A DNA stretch of 64,000 bases from Oscillospiraceae bacterium (lineage in GTDB: Bacteria; Bacillota; Clostridia; Oscillospirales; Ruminococcaceae), in assembly GCA_014799385.1 (NCBI GenBank), contig JAAVIC010000020.1, forward strand, positions 1-64,000, in the 5' to 3' direction. A program made the translations under genes and the position numbers. Below are positions 8,228 to 16,620 of the stretch, one piece after another; the stretch's first letter is position 1, and the number at the start of each line of letters is the position of its first letter. The notes under the pieces were generated by a model that saw only the letters and a list, made by a program, of their open reading frames with translations, made no database searches and was not told the DNA's origin.

Positions 8228-11200
8228 ATGAAACCGACAATTCTGTTTTTTGATACCGAAATAAGCTGCGACGACAATATCAAAGACCTGGGCGCGATTT
8301 ACGAAAATGGAAACGCTTTTCATTCCGCGTCAATAAGTGAGTTTTCGGAATTTATTTCGGAGGCGGATTTCCTTTGCGGTCACAACATCATTCACCACGA
8401 TTTGAAATACGTTTTGCCGAAATTAAAAAACGCACGATTTAAATATATCGACACGCTGTATCTATCGCCCCTGCTGTTCCCCGAACGCCCTTATCACGCA
8501 CTTCTAAAGGACGATAAGCTGCTCTCCGATGAGCTTAACAATCCGCTTAATGATTCGCAAAAGGCGCAAAAGCTGTTTTACGATGAGGTGAACGCATTTC
8601 TCGAACTTGACGAGCGCATAAAGATAATCTATTATAATCTGCTTAGTTCGCGTGAAGAGTTCAGCGGATTTTTCGATTATTTGGAGTACTCCGGGAAATG
8701 CGATGACATTTCAGCATTTATTCGTGAAACATATTCCGGGAAAATCTGCGAAAACGCCGATATTGGATCACTCTCCGAACAGCGTCCCGTTGAGCTTGTC
8801 TATGCGCTTGCTCTTATCGGTACAGAGGATTATCATTCGGTTACTCCGCCGTGGCTTATCCATAATTTCCCGAATGTCGAAAATGTCGTAAAACTGCTTT
8901 GCGGCACACGATGCAAAAAAGGGTGCGCTTATTGCAGCTCCGCGCTTGATATTCATAAAAAGTTGGGGGAGTTTTTCGGCTTTAACGAGTTCAGAACCTA
9001 TGACGGCGAACCGCTCCAGGAAAATGCCGCGCAAGCCGCTGTTAATGGGAGATCTTTGCTTGCTGTGTTCCCGACGGGAGGTGGAAAATCAATAACATTT
9101 CAGCTGCCCGCTTTAATAGCGGGACAAGCCGAGCGCGGACTTACCGTGATTATTTCCCCGCTTCAGTCGCTGATGAAGGATCAAGTGGACAACCTCTCCG
9201 AAAAGGGGTTGGTGGAAGCGGTTACAATCAACGGATTGCTTTCTCCGATAGAGCGCACCGACGCTATCGAGCGCGTGCAAAGCGGGCTTGCCGCAATGCT
9301 TTATATCTCACCCGAACAGCTGCGTTCCCGTTCAATCGAGCGGCTGCTGCTGTCGCGCAATGTTGTGCGTTTTGTAATAGACGAGGCACATTGCTTTTCT
9401 GCGTGGGGTCAAGATTTCCGCGTGGATTATCTGTACATTGGTGATTTTATCCGCGAGTATCAGGAGAAAAAGGCACTCGGCGGCACGATTCCCGTTTCCT
9501 GTTTTACCGCAACGGCAAAGCAAAAGGTTATAAGCGATATTCGCGACTATTTCAAGGAAAAGTTAGGTCTTGAACTGGAGCTTTTCGCCACCGATGCACA
9601 GCGCCGGAACTTACATTACACCGTGCTTTACAAAGCAGGCGACGGGGAAAAATACGCGGCTTTGCGCGGACTTATCGCGAGGAAAAACTGTCCAACGATA
9701 GTCTACGTTTCAAGGACCCGCAAAACCCGGGAACTTGCCGAAGCATTGTCAAAGGACGGCTTTCCCGCTCTGCCTTATAACGGGAAAATGGATTCTCCCG
9801 AAAAAGTCGCCAACCAAGAGGCATTTATGAACGGCGAGGTAAATATCATTGTCGCTACCTCCGCTTTCGGAATGGGAGTGGACAAAAGCGATGTCGGTCT
9901 GGTGGTACATTACGATATTTCGGATTCACTGGAAAATTACGTTCAGGAGGCGGGCAGAGCGGGGCGCGATCCCTCTCTTAACGCTGACTGCTACGTTCTG
10001 TTCAACGATGAGGATCTGAATAAGCATTTTATTCTGTTGAATCAAACTAAGGTGAGTATCGGTGATATTCAACAGGTTTGGTCTGCTATGAAAGAAATGA
10101 TGAAATATCGCCCTACCGTGTGCAGTTCTCCGTTGGAGATCGCGCGTAAGGCGGGTTGGGACGATACGGTGAGCGATGTGGAAACCCGCGTCAAGACCGC
10201 GATCGCAGCACTTGAACAGGCAGGCTATATCAAGCGCGGGCATAATGTGCCGCACGTTTACGCCACGGGTTTGACGGTGAAAAATCAAGAGGAAGCGCGC
10301 ATAAAAATCGAAAACTCAAATCTGTTTTCGGAGGAACAGAAGAAACAATCCATACGTATTATAAAATGCTTGATTTCCGAAAGGAGCCGTTCAAAAACCG
10401 ATTCCGAACAAGCCGAATCGCGAATTGATTATCTTGCCGATAATCTGTCTATGGACAAGCGTGACGTTATCAACTGCGTGAATTTAATGCGCCAAGCGGG
10501 AGTTCTTGCCGATACTATGGATATGTCGGCGTATATTTACAGCGGGGACAGCGAAAACCGCGCTTTGAAAATTCTCAATCAGTTTGCGGGATTGGAGAGA
10601 TTTTTGCTCGATCAATTCTCCGAGGAGGAAAAAGAATATAACCTCAAGGAACTGAATGAAGCCTCCCAGAACACGGGAATAAATTTTGCCAATGTCAAAA
10701 GAATAAATACTGTTTTGAATTTTCTGACAACAAAGGAATATATCACAAGGGAACGTACAGGCGGCGACAATGTAAAAATCTGCTTCAAAAGCAAGCTGGA
10801 TGAGCTTAGGGAGCGGTTCTACAGACGATATAAAATTGCCGAATTTGCCGTAAAAAAGCTTTATTCCGAGGCGTTGGCTTCAATACAAACAGCAACCTCA
10901 AAAAACAAAGCACTGATACAGTTTTCGGTTGTAGGAATTTTAAGCGAATTTTCAGAGCAGTCCGATTTGACAATAGGCGAAATTTCTCTTTCTGATGTTG
11001 AGGACGCGCTTTTGTATTTATCCCAAATCGGTTCAATGGAACTTGAGGGCGGTTTTTTCGTGCTGTATAACGGCTTGGAATTAAAGAGACTTATTCTCGA
11101 CAACAAAATACGTTACAAAAAAGAAGATTACTGCTCTCTTGACGACTACTATAAGCACAAGATCCAGCAGATACATATAGTCGGCGAGTTTGCAAATTTA

Positions 11201-13048
11201 ATGGTTAAGGACTATGATTCCGCTTTGCGGTTCGTACAGGACTATTTCCAAATGGACTTCAAGAAATTCATCGCTAAATATTTCAAAGGCGAACGCGCTG
11301 TGGAAATTATGCGTAATATCTCTCCCGAAAAATATCACCAAATAGTGGACGATTTGTCTGACATTCAAAAGCAGATCATTAACGATACCGAATCGAAATA
11401 TATTGTAGTTGCAGCAGGTCCCGGAAGCGGAAAAACGCGCGTTTTGGTGCACAAACTAGCGTCACTTATGATGCTGGAGGACGCGAAGCACGAGCAGCTT
11501 TTGATGCTGACGTTCTCCCGCGCGGCGGCAACCGAGTTCAAAAAGCGACTGATAGAGCTTATCGGAAACGCGGCAAATTTCGTTGAAATAAAGACATTCC
11601 ATTCATATTGCTTTGACCTGCTTGGAAAAATCGGCAGTCTTGACGGAGTAAAGGAAGTAATTCCAAAAGCCGTGGAGATGATAAAAAATGGAGAGGTGGA
11701 GCAAGGGAGAATTACGAAAACCGTGCTTTTAATCGATGAAGCGCAGGATATGGATAAGCACGAACACGCGCTTGTTCGCGCTCTTATGAGCCGAAACGAG
11801 GATATGCGCGTTATCGCGGTAGGCGATGATGATCAGAATATATATGAGTGGCGCGGCTCAAGCTCCGAATATATGCGTTCTTTTATTGACGAATTGGGCG
11901 CGACAAAATACGAGCTTACCCAAAATTACCGCAGCCGCCCCAATATCGTTGAGCTTGCGAACGAACTGGTGAAAACCATTCATAATCGAATGAAAATAAT
12001 ACCGATTTCCGCTGTAAATTCCGAAAACGGTATTGTTGAAATAACCCGTTATAAGAGTATAAATCTTGAGGAACCCATTGTAGAAAATGTTATTGAAACA
12101 TATCGCGGCGGCAAAGCTTGTGTTTTGACAGTCACCAATGAGGAAGCCTTGCGCGTTTGCACTCTGCTTAACAAGCGCGGTATCCGCGCACGGCTTATCC
12201 AGTCGCTTGACGGGTTTAGATTAAGCAATCTGGCGGAAATCAGGTTCTTCTTGAAGAAGATAGACTCGGAACTGAAATCCGCCGTAATAAGCAATGAAAT
12301 TTGGGAGAACGCAAAACGCTCTCTTAATGAATGTTTCCGAGAAAGTGAGTGTCTGGAAAATTGCGACAATCTCATTTCGGATTTTGAGAAAACTCACACC
12401 TATTCAAAATACCGTACCGATTTGGAGGAATTTATTAATCAATCGAATTACGAGGATTTTTATACGGACGAATTGGACGCGGTTTACGTTTCAACTATTC
12501 ACAAGGCAAAGGGCAGAGAGTTTGGTAACGTTTATATGCTTCTTAATAACTTCACTCTCGACGGCGGGGCGGAAAGCCGCAATCTGTATGTCGGTATGAC
12601 AAGAGCCAAAAACGAGCTTTATATCCATTGCGGCAACGGAATTTTTGAAATGTTCAACATTCCGGATATTAATAAAACGTATGATGAGAAAATGTATACC
12701 GCTCCCGATGAAATTACTTTATCGCTTACTCTCAAAGACGTTGTGCTAAGTTTTTTCAAAGGGAAAAAGCCGCTTATTTTCAGACTTCAAAGCGGTATGC
12801 CGTTAAATGTTGACGGAAGCTATCTCACCGCCGTGATAGACGGTGAGATACAACGGATTGCGAAGCTTTCAAAAGGCTGCGTTGAAAAAATCGAAGGACT
12901 TACCTCAAAGGGATATTCGCCGGTCGGCGCGAAAGTGCGGTTTATTGTCGCGTGGAAAGAAGATACCGACGAGGAAGAGAGTGCGGTGGTGTTGGCAGAT
13001 TTATATATGGAAAAATGGGATCGGAGATATTATCAATTTCTACAATAG
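8228..13048 (+). CDS. Exonuclease-like / RecQ / UvrD-like fusion helicase (1,606 aa)
   Basis: The protein joins three activities. Residues 1-~110 resemble a DnaQ-type 3'-5' exonuclease (FFDTE, then GHNIIHHDLKYV). A Cys cluster near residue 230 (CGTRCKKGCAYC) may bind zinc. A RecQ-type superfamily 2 helicase follows, with Walker A FPTGGGKS near 280, DEAHC near 382, and AGRAGRD. From about residue 1055 a UvrD/Rep-type superfamily 1 helicase has AAGPGSGKT, DEAQDMD, GDDDQNIYEWRG, TIHKAKG and VGMTRAK. ATP-driven DNA unwinding coupled to strand trimming is the expected chemistry. Similar giant RecQ-UvrD fusions occur sporadically in bacteria. Placement between recombinases and an ATPase/TOPRIM pair suggests genome defence or DNA repair; this is inference. 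The start follows GAGGAGAG. Confidence 0.88.
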   Translation: MKPTILFFDTEISCDDNIKDLGAIYENGNAFHSASISEFSEFISEADFLCGHNIIHHDLKYVLPKLKNARFKYIDTLYLSPLLFPERPYHALLKDDKLLSDELNNPLNDSQKAQKLFYDEVNAFLELDERIKIIYYNLLSSREEFSGFFDYLEYSGKCDDISAFIRETYSGKICENADIGSLSEQRPVELVYALALIGTEDYHSVTPPWLIHNFPNVENVVKLLCGTRCKKGCAYCSSALDIHKKLGEFFGFNEFRTYDGEPLQENAAQAAVNGRSLLAVFPTGGGKSITFQLPALIAGQAERGLTVIISPLQSLMKDQVDNLSEKGLVEAVTINGLLSPIERTDAIERVQSGLAAMLYISPEQLRSRSIERLLLSRNVVRFVIDEAHCFSAWGQDFRVDYLYIGDFIREYQEKKALGGTIPVSCFTATAKQKVISDIRDYFKEKLGLELELFATDAQRRNLHYTVLYKAGDGEKYAALRGLIARKNCPTIVYVSRTRKTRELAEALSKDGFPALPYNGKMDSPEKVANQEAFMNGEVNIIVATSAFGMGVDKSDVGLVVHYDISDSLENYVQEAGRAGRDPSLNADCYVLFNDEDLNKHFILLNQTKVSIGDIQQVWSAMKEMMKYRPTVCSSPLEIARKAGWDDTVSDVETRVKTAIAALEQAGYIKRGHNVPHVYATGLTVKNQEEARIKIENSNLFSEEQKKQSIRIIKCLISERSRSKTDSEQAESRIDYLADNLSMDKRDVINCVNLMRQAGVLADTMDMSAYIYSGDSENRALKILNQFAGLERFLLDQFSEEEKEYNLKELNEASQNTGINFANVKRINTVLNFLTTKEYITRERTGGDNVKICFKSKLDELRERFYRRYKIAEFAVKKLYSEALASIQTATSKNKALIQFSVVGILSEFSEQSDLTIGEISLSDVEDALLYLSQIGSMELEGGFFVLYNGLELKRLILDNKIRYKKEDYCSLDDYYKHKIQQIHIVGEFANLMVKDYDSALRFVQDYFQMDFKKFIAKYFKGERAVEIMRNISPEKYHQIVDDLSDIQKQIINDTESKYIVVAAGPGSGKTRVLVHKLASLMMLEDAKHEQLLMLTFSRAAATEFKKRLIELIGNAANFVEIKTFHSYCFDLLGKIGSLDGVKEVIPKAVEMIKNGEVEQGRITKTVLLIDEAQDMDKHEHALVRALMSRNEDMRVIAVGDDDQNIYEWRGSSSEYMRSFIDELGATKYELTQNYRSRPNIVELANELVKTIHNRMKIIPISAVNSENGIVEITRYKSINLEEPIVENVIETYRGGKACVLTVTNEEALRVCTLLNKRGIRARLIQSLDGFRLSNLAEIRFFLKKIDSELKSAVISNEIWENAKRSLNECFRESECLENCDNLISDFEKTHTYSKYRTDLEEFINQSNYEDFYTDELDAVYVSTIHKAKGREFGNVYMLLNNFTLDGGAESRNLYVGMTRAKNELYIHCGNGIFEMFNIPDINKTYDEKMYTAPDEITLSLTLKDVVLSFFKGKKPLIFRLQSGMPLNVDGSYLTAVIDGEIQRIAKLSKGCVEKIEGLTSKGYSPVGAKVRFIVAWKEDTDEEESAVVLADLYMEKWDRRYYQFLQ

Positions 13049-13135
13049 CTTTTCTGTGTCCAATCATAAATACGGTTCTGTATAATATTAATTGAAAAAT
13101 GTCGAAGCCCTCCGTAATTTTTTTACGAAAGACTA

Positions 13136-13164
13136 TTGACATAGGCAGAAAATTGCGGTATAAT
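13136..13164 (+). promoter_or_regulatory. Sigma-A promoter of the ATPase/TOPRIM pair
   Basis: TTGACA (13136-13141), a 17-bp spacer and TATAAT (13159-13164). The spacer contains GCAGAAAATTG, identical to the spacer of the promoter at 7535-7563. Confidence 0.8.
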
Positions 13165-13196
13165 AGATATATAGCGTTAGTGATGGGGGGATATCT

Positions 13197-14336
13197 GTGC
13201 TTAAGCTTTTCGAGGTTGAGGGATTCAAGAATTTCAAGGACAAAATAACCTTTGACTTTTCCGATGTTAGGGATTATAAATTTAATACGCAGTGCATTTC
13301 CAATAATTTGTTAGGCAAGACCATTGTTTACGGAAAAAATTCTGTGGGTAAGACTAACCTTGGGTTTGCGATGTTTGATATTGTTACACATTTGACAACA
13401 AACAATGTTAATCTCGATTTGTATGAAAATTATATGTGTTCCATCGAATTTTACAAATTTATGAGTGAGGGTATACGGTTTCATTATATTTTTTTATTTG
13501 AATCCAATATAATAGATTACGTCTATACTAAAGATCTTAGACAAAACTTACTCTATGAGAAGATTGAAATAAACAGTAAATTGTTATTTGAATATAGTTT
13601 TGCTGATAAATCCGGGAATCTTGAAGCGTTAAAAGAGTTGTCACCGACATTAAATTTATCTATGATCAATATGAGTTCCGTTTTAAGATATGTAGTGAAC
13701 AATACTGTTCTTTCTGATGATCACCCATTACGTCAGCTGATTCAGTTTGTTTCAAAGATGTTGTGGTTTGCAGGCTCTGATAAAAATCGTTTTATCGGAT
13801 ACAAAGCGAATAATAAAGATTATTATGATTTTATATCTGAAAATGATAATCTTTGTGAATTTGAAAAAATGCTTCATGATGCCGGAATAAAAGGTAATTT
13901 ACATGTTTGCACAGATAATGACGGAAAGAAGCGGCTATATTTTACGGGAAAACATGATAAAATAACGAATAGTTCGTTAAATATGCCTTTTTTCTCGGTC
14001 GCTTCCAGTGGCACCAAAGCGCTCTACAACTTCTTTTATTGGTACAAAACCGCCGCAGATGTATCGCTTATGTTTATTGACGAATTTGACGCTTATTATC
14101 ATTATGAATTGTCAGAAACGATTGTCAAGATTCTCGAAAAAATGAGCAATACACAGGTGATTTTGACATCACATAATACGAATTTGCTCTCAAATCGGAT
14201 TATGCGTCCAGACTGCTTCTTTATAATGACGGAGCGTGGTTTAACCTCGTTTGCCAATGCTACAGATCGCGAACTTCGAGAGGGTCACAATCTTGAAAAA
14301 TTGTATATGAGCGGTGAATTCGATGGCGGGAAATAA
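13197..14336 (+). CDS. AAA ATPase of the OLD/RloA/AbiL-like group
   Basis: This 379-aa protein starts at a GTG preceded by a G-run. The N-terminus FEVEGFKNF is the hallmark of RecF/SMC-like ATP-binding proteins of the AAA_15/AAA_21 group, with Walker A GKNSVGKT at 46-53. Near the C-terminus are a Walker B-like MFIDEFDAYYHYEL and VILTSHNTNLLS (switch histidine). Such ATPases pair with a nuclease in several defence systems (AbiL, PARIS, Septu, Gabija-like). The next gene overlaps its end by 14 bp and is TOPRIM-like, giving a two-gene module. The exact system is not established by motifs alone. The region is AT-richer than the helicase gene before it, which may indicate separate acquisition. Confidence 0.82.
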   Translation: MLKLFEVEGFKNFKDKITFDFSDVRDYKFNTQCISNNLLGKTIVYGKNSVGKTNLGFAMFDIVTHLTTNNVNLDLYENYMCSIEFYKFMSEGIRFHYIFLFESNIIDYVYTKDLRQNLLYEKIEINSKLLFEYSFADKSGNLEALKELSPTLNLSMINMSSVLRYVVNNTVLSDDHPLRQLIQFVSKMLWFAGSDKNRFIGYKANNKDYYDFISENDNLCEFEKMLHDAGIKGNLHVCTDNDGKKRLYFTGKHDKITNSSLNMPFFSVASSGTKALYNFFYWYKTAADVSLMFIDEFDAYYHYELSETIVKILEKMSNTQVILTSHNTNLLSNRIMRPDCFFIMTERGLTSFANATDRELREGHNLEKLYMSGEFDGGK

Positions 14337-15051
14337 GTCGAAAATTCTGGTGCTGGTCGAGGGTGCTAAGACTGATGTTAGACTTATGGAACACTTGCTG
14401 AATATCTATGGCATAAGCGAAAAACACACGATTGTTCCGTATTACACGAATATCTACACCTTGTACAACGAAATGTTCCGTGATAACAATCCCGATGAGA
14501 TCGATTTGCGCCAGTTGCTTAAGGAACGTGAGCAAGACCCGGAAAAGAAGCTTATTTTTGATGAAAACTATTCGGATATTTTGCTGATATTTGATTTAGA
14601 TCCGCACGCTCCGGATTTTTCGGCGGATAAGATACGGGAAATGTCCGAATATTTTAACGAATCATCGGATATGGGCAAGTTGTATATCAATTATCCTATG
14701 GTAGAGGCTTTTTATCATATGAATAGTATTCCCGACATGGAATACTATTCGCGGTATGCGACAATAGAAGAACTTCAGGCGAAAGAATACAAACAGCGCG
14801 TCAACAGAGAAAACCGCAATCATGATTACAGTAAATTCGCGGTTGACAAAGCCGAATGTAATATAGTTATTCGCCAGAATATTGATAAGGGATTCTTATT
14901 ATGCGGCATTGACGATCCGCAAGTGCCGCTGCCCGATTCTGCCGAGATTTTAAGCGTTCAACTTGACACTATCGAAAAGGAGCAGAGAATGGCGGTGCTT
15001 TGCACCTGCGCGTTCTACATAGTTGATTATAATCCCAAGCTGATCGAGTAA
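14323..15051 (+). CDS. TOPRIM-like putative nuclease partner of the ATPase
   Basis: I take the ATG at 14323 as start (242 aa); a GTG nine bases upstream is also possible. The N-terminal VLVEGAKTD (Glu13) and the IFDLDPH motif (Asp91, Asp93) match the metal-binding pattern of TOPRIM domains as found in RloB, AbiLii, AriB and OLD nucleases. The rest has no recognised motif. Overlap with the upstream ATPase gene implies coupled translation and a stable complex, in which the ATPase would sense and this protein would cut nucleic acid. Function is inferred from the pairing. Confidence 0.7.
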   Translation: MAGNKSKILVLVEGAKTDVRLMEHLLNIYGISEKHTIVPYYTNIYTLYNEMFRDNNPDEIDLRQLLKEREQDPEKKLIFDENYSDILLIFDLDPHAPDFSADKIREMSEYFNESSDMGKLYINYPMVEAFYHMNSIPDMEYYSRYATIEELQAKEYKQRVNRENRNHDYSKFAVDKAECNIVIRQNIDKGFLLCGIDDPQVPLPDSAEILSVQLDTIEKEQRMAVLCTCAFYIVDYNPKLIE

Positions 15052-15076
15052 CACATTTGTTGGGGGAGGGGAGTAT

Positions 15077-16284
15077 ATGGCTAATGTAATCACACGGAAG
15101 CGCAACGGGAAATGGGAGTACCGTTTTGAGGGCGCGAAAATCGAAGGAAAACGTAAACAGTTTTCAAAGAGCGGCTTCAACACCAAGAAAGAAGCGTTAG
15201 AAGCAGGGAACAAGGCACTTGCTAAGTATAATCAAACCGGGACAGTGATTCAACCCTCCGAGATCGGATTCTCCGACTTTCTGGACTTGTGGTATGAGAG
15301 CTATTGCAAAAACAACTTAAAGCCGGCTACTCTTACCAATTACCAAAAGAAAATCAGACTTCATCTCAAACCCGCGCTCGGAATGTACAAACTGAAATCG
15401 CTTGATCCCGCTAAGCTCCAGCAATTTATTACGGATAAATTCAACGAGGGGTACAGCAGAAACACATTGTCGGTTATTAAGGGAATTCTCTCCAACTGTT
15501 TGAGTTATGCTGTTGAGCCTATGAAGTACTTGGAAAATAATCCCATGGCTTTTGTTAAGCTGCCATTCAAGAGAGTTGAGCCTAAAATCAAATCGAGGGT
15601 TTCTCCACACGTTTTTATCCCAAAGGAGAAAATCACCGAAATTTTTGAGAGATTCCCGGAGGGTTCATCAACACATATCCCGCTGATGTTCGGATACAAG
15701 TGCGGACTTCGGCTCGGAGAAGCGTTCGCCGTTGCTTGGGAAGATATCGACTTTGAAAGTCGGAAATTATCCGTCAACAGACAAGTTCAATGGCGCGAGA
15801 AAGACGGCGATACACCCGGGTACTGGTTCTTCACTAAGCCGAAATATGATTCCGTGCGCGTGATCGACTTGGACGAGGGGCTAGTCTCACTGTTGATACG
15901 AGCTAAAGAAAAACAGGAACGCGCGAAGGTCTTTTATGCCGAGGAATACATACACAATTACGAGGCTTCGGATCATGCTTTGAATCAAGTGGGAAACGGA
16001 AAACCTATCGACTTAGTGTGTGTTAGAGAATCGGGCGAGTTCATTCAACCGCGGACTATTCAGCACACCTGCCGTGTTATTCACGGGAGTATGAACTACC
16101 CAGAGTTTGATTTCCACAGCTTACGGCATACGCACTGCTCAATGCTGCTTGAGGCGGGGCGGCACCGAAATATGTTCAAGAGCGTTTAGGACACAAGAAC
16201 CTACAGGTTACGATGAACATATATCAGCACCTTACTCCGAAAATGGCGGAGAGCGGAAACGCTATTCTCAATGCGCTTTACTAA
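15077..16284 (+). pseudogene. Tyrosine integrase broken by a one-base frameshift
   Basis: A phage/ICE-type integrase starts at 15077 after GGGGAGG. It shows the arm-binding N-terminus, Arg212 (CGLRLGEAF), His347 and Arg350 (FHSLRHTHC). The frame then breaks in a run of four G (16156-16159) and ends at a TAG at 16187-16189. One more G would restore a frame reading YVQERLGHKNLQVT and NIYQHL, i.e. the missing catalytic His and Tyr, to a natural stop at 16282-16284 (about 402 aa). So the gene is recently inactivated or the sequence has a base-call error. It probably served an integrated element covering part of the defence island. Confidence 0.85.
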
Positions 16285-16294
16285 CTTTGGTGGT

Positions 16295-16341
16295 CGCCCA
16301 CCTCGCGTCCACCAAAATTAAAGCTGGTGGGCGGACTTTTT
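16295..16341 (+). terminator. Terminator after the integrase
   Basis: An 8-bp stem, CGCCCACC (16295-16302) with GGTGGGCG (16326-16333), is followed by GACTTTTTG. The loop is long (23 nt), so the call is moderate. Confidence 0.5.
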
Positions 16342-16360
16342 GTCCGCAGTGACTGATAAT

Positions 16361-16399
16361 AAAAAATAGTACGCCATATCGTCTAGAGATACGGCGTAC
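16361..16399 (-). terminator. Long hairpin with T-run on the minus strand
   Basis: A 12-bp stem with one mismatch (arms 16369-16380 and 16388-16399, loop of 7) is followed on the minus strand by TATTTTTT. No leftward gene is visible between here and the kinase start, so it may protect the island from read-through or be a remnant. Confidence 0.5.
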
Positions 16400-16527
16400 C
16401 GATTTATCAAAATCTATTGATCATTATGTGACCCTCGGCGAGAAAAAAATCTAATCCGTTGAACATTTTGCTGTTATCCTTATATTGTTCATATTGCAGC
16501 GCGCCTCCGCAAATGATTAAGGGCGTG
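16400..16527. other. Intergenic stretch without a gene (part of 16285-16620)
   Basis: The 336-bp gap between the integrase and the kinase contains the two stem-loops above and the kinase promoter. The remaining bases show no open frame or tRNA-like sequence. An attachment site could lie here, because integrases usually border theirs, but no direct repeat was recognised. Confidence 0.4.
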
Positions 16528-16556
16528 TTGACATTTTTGTGTTGGTGTGATATAAT
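16528..16556 (+). promoter_or_regulatory. Promoter of the kinase operon
   Basis: Perfect TTGACA (16528-16533), 17-bp spacer and perfect TATAAT (16551-16556), 65 bp before the kinase start. Confidence 0.8.
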
Positions 16557-16620
16557 AGGGACAGCCAATATCCTAAAAAATTACATTTGATTAAAGTCAG
16601 CGCAATATTGGGAACTGAAA

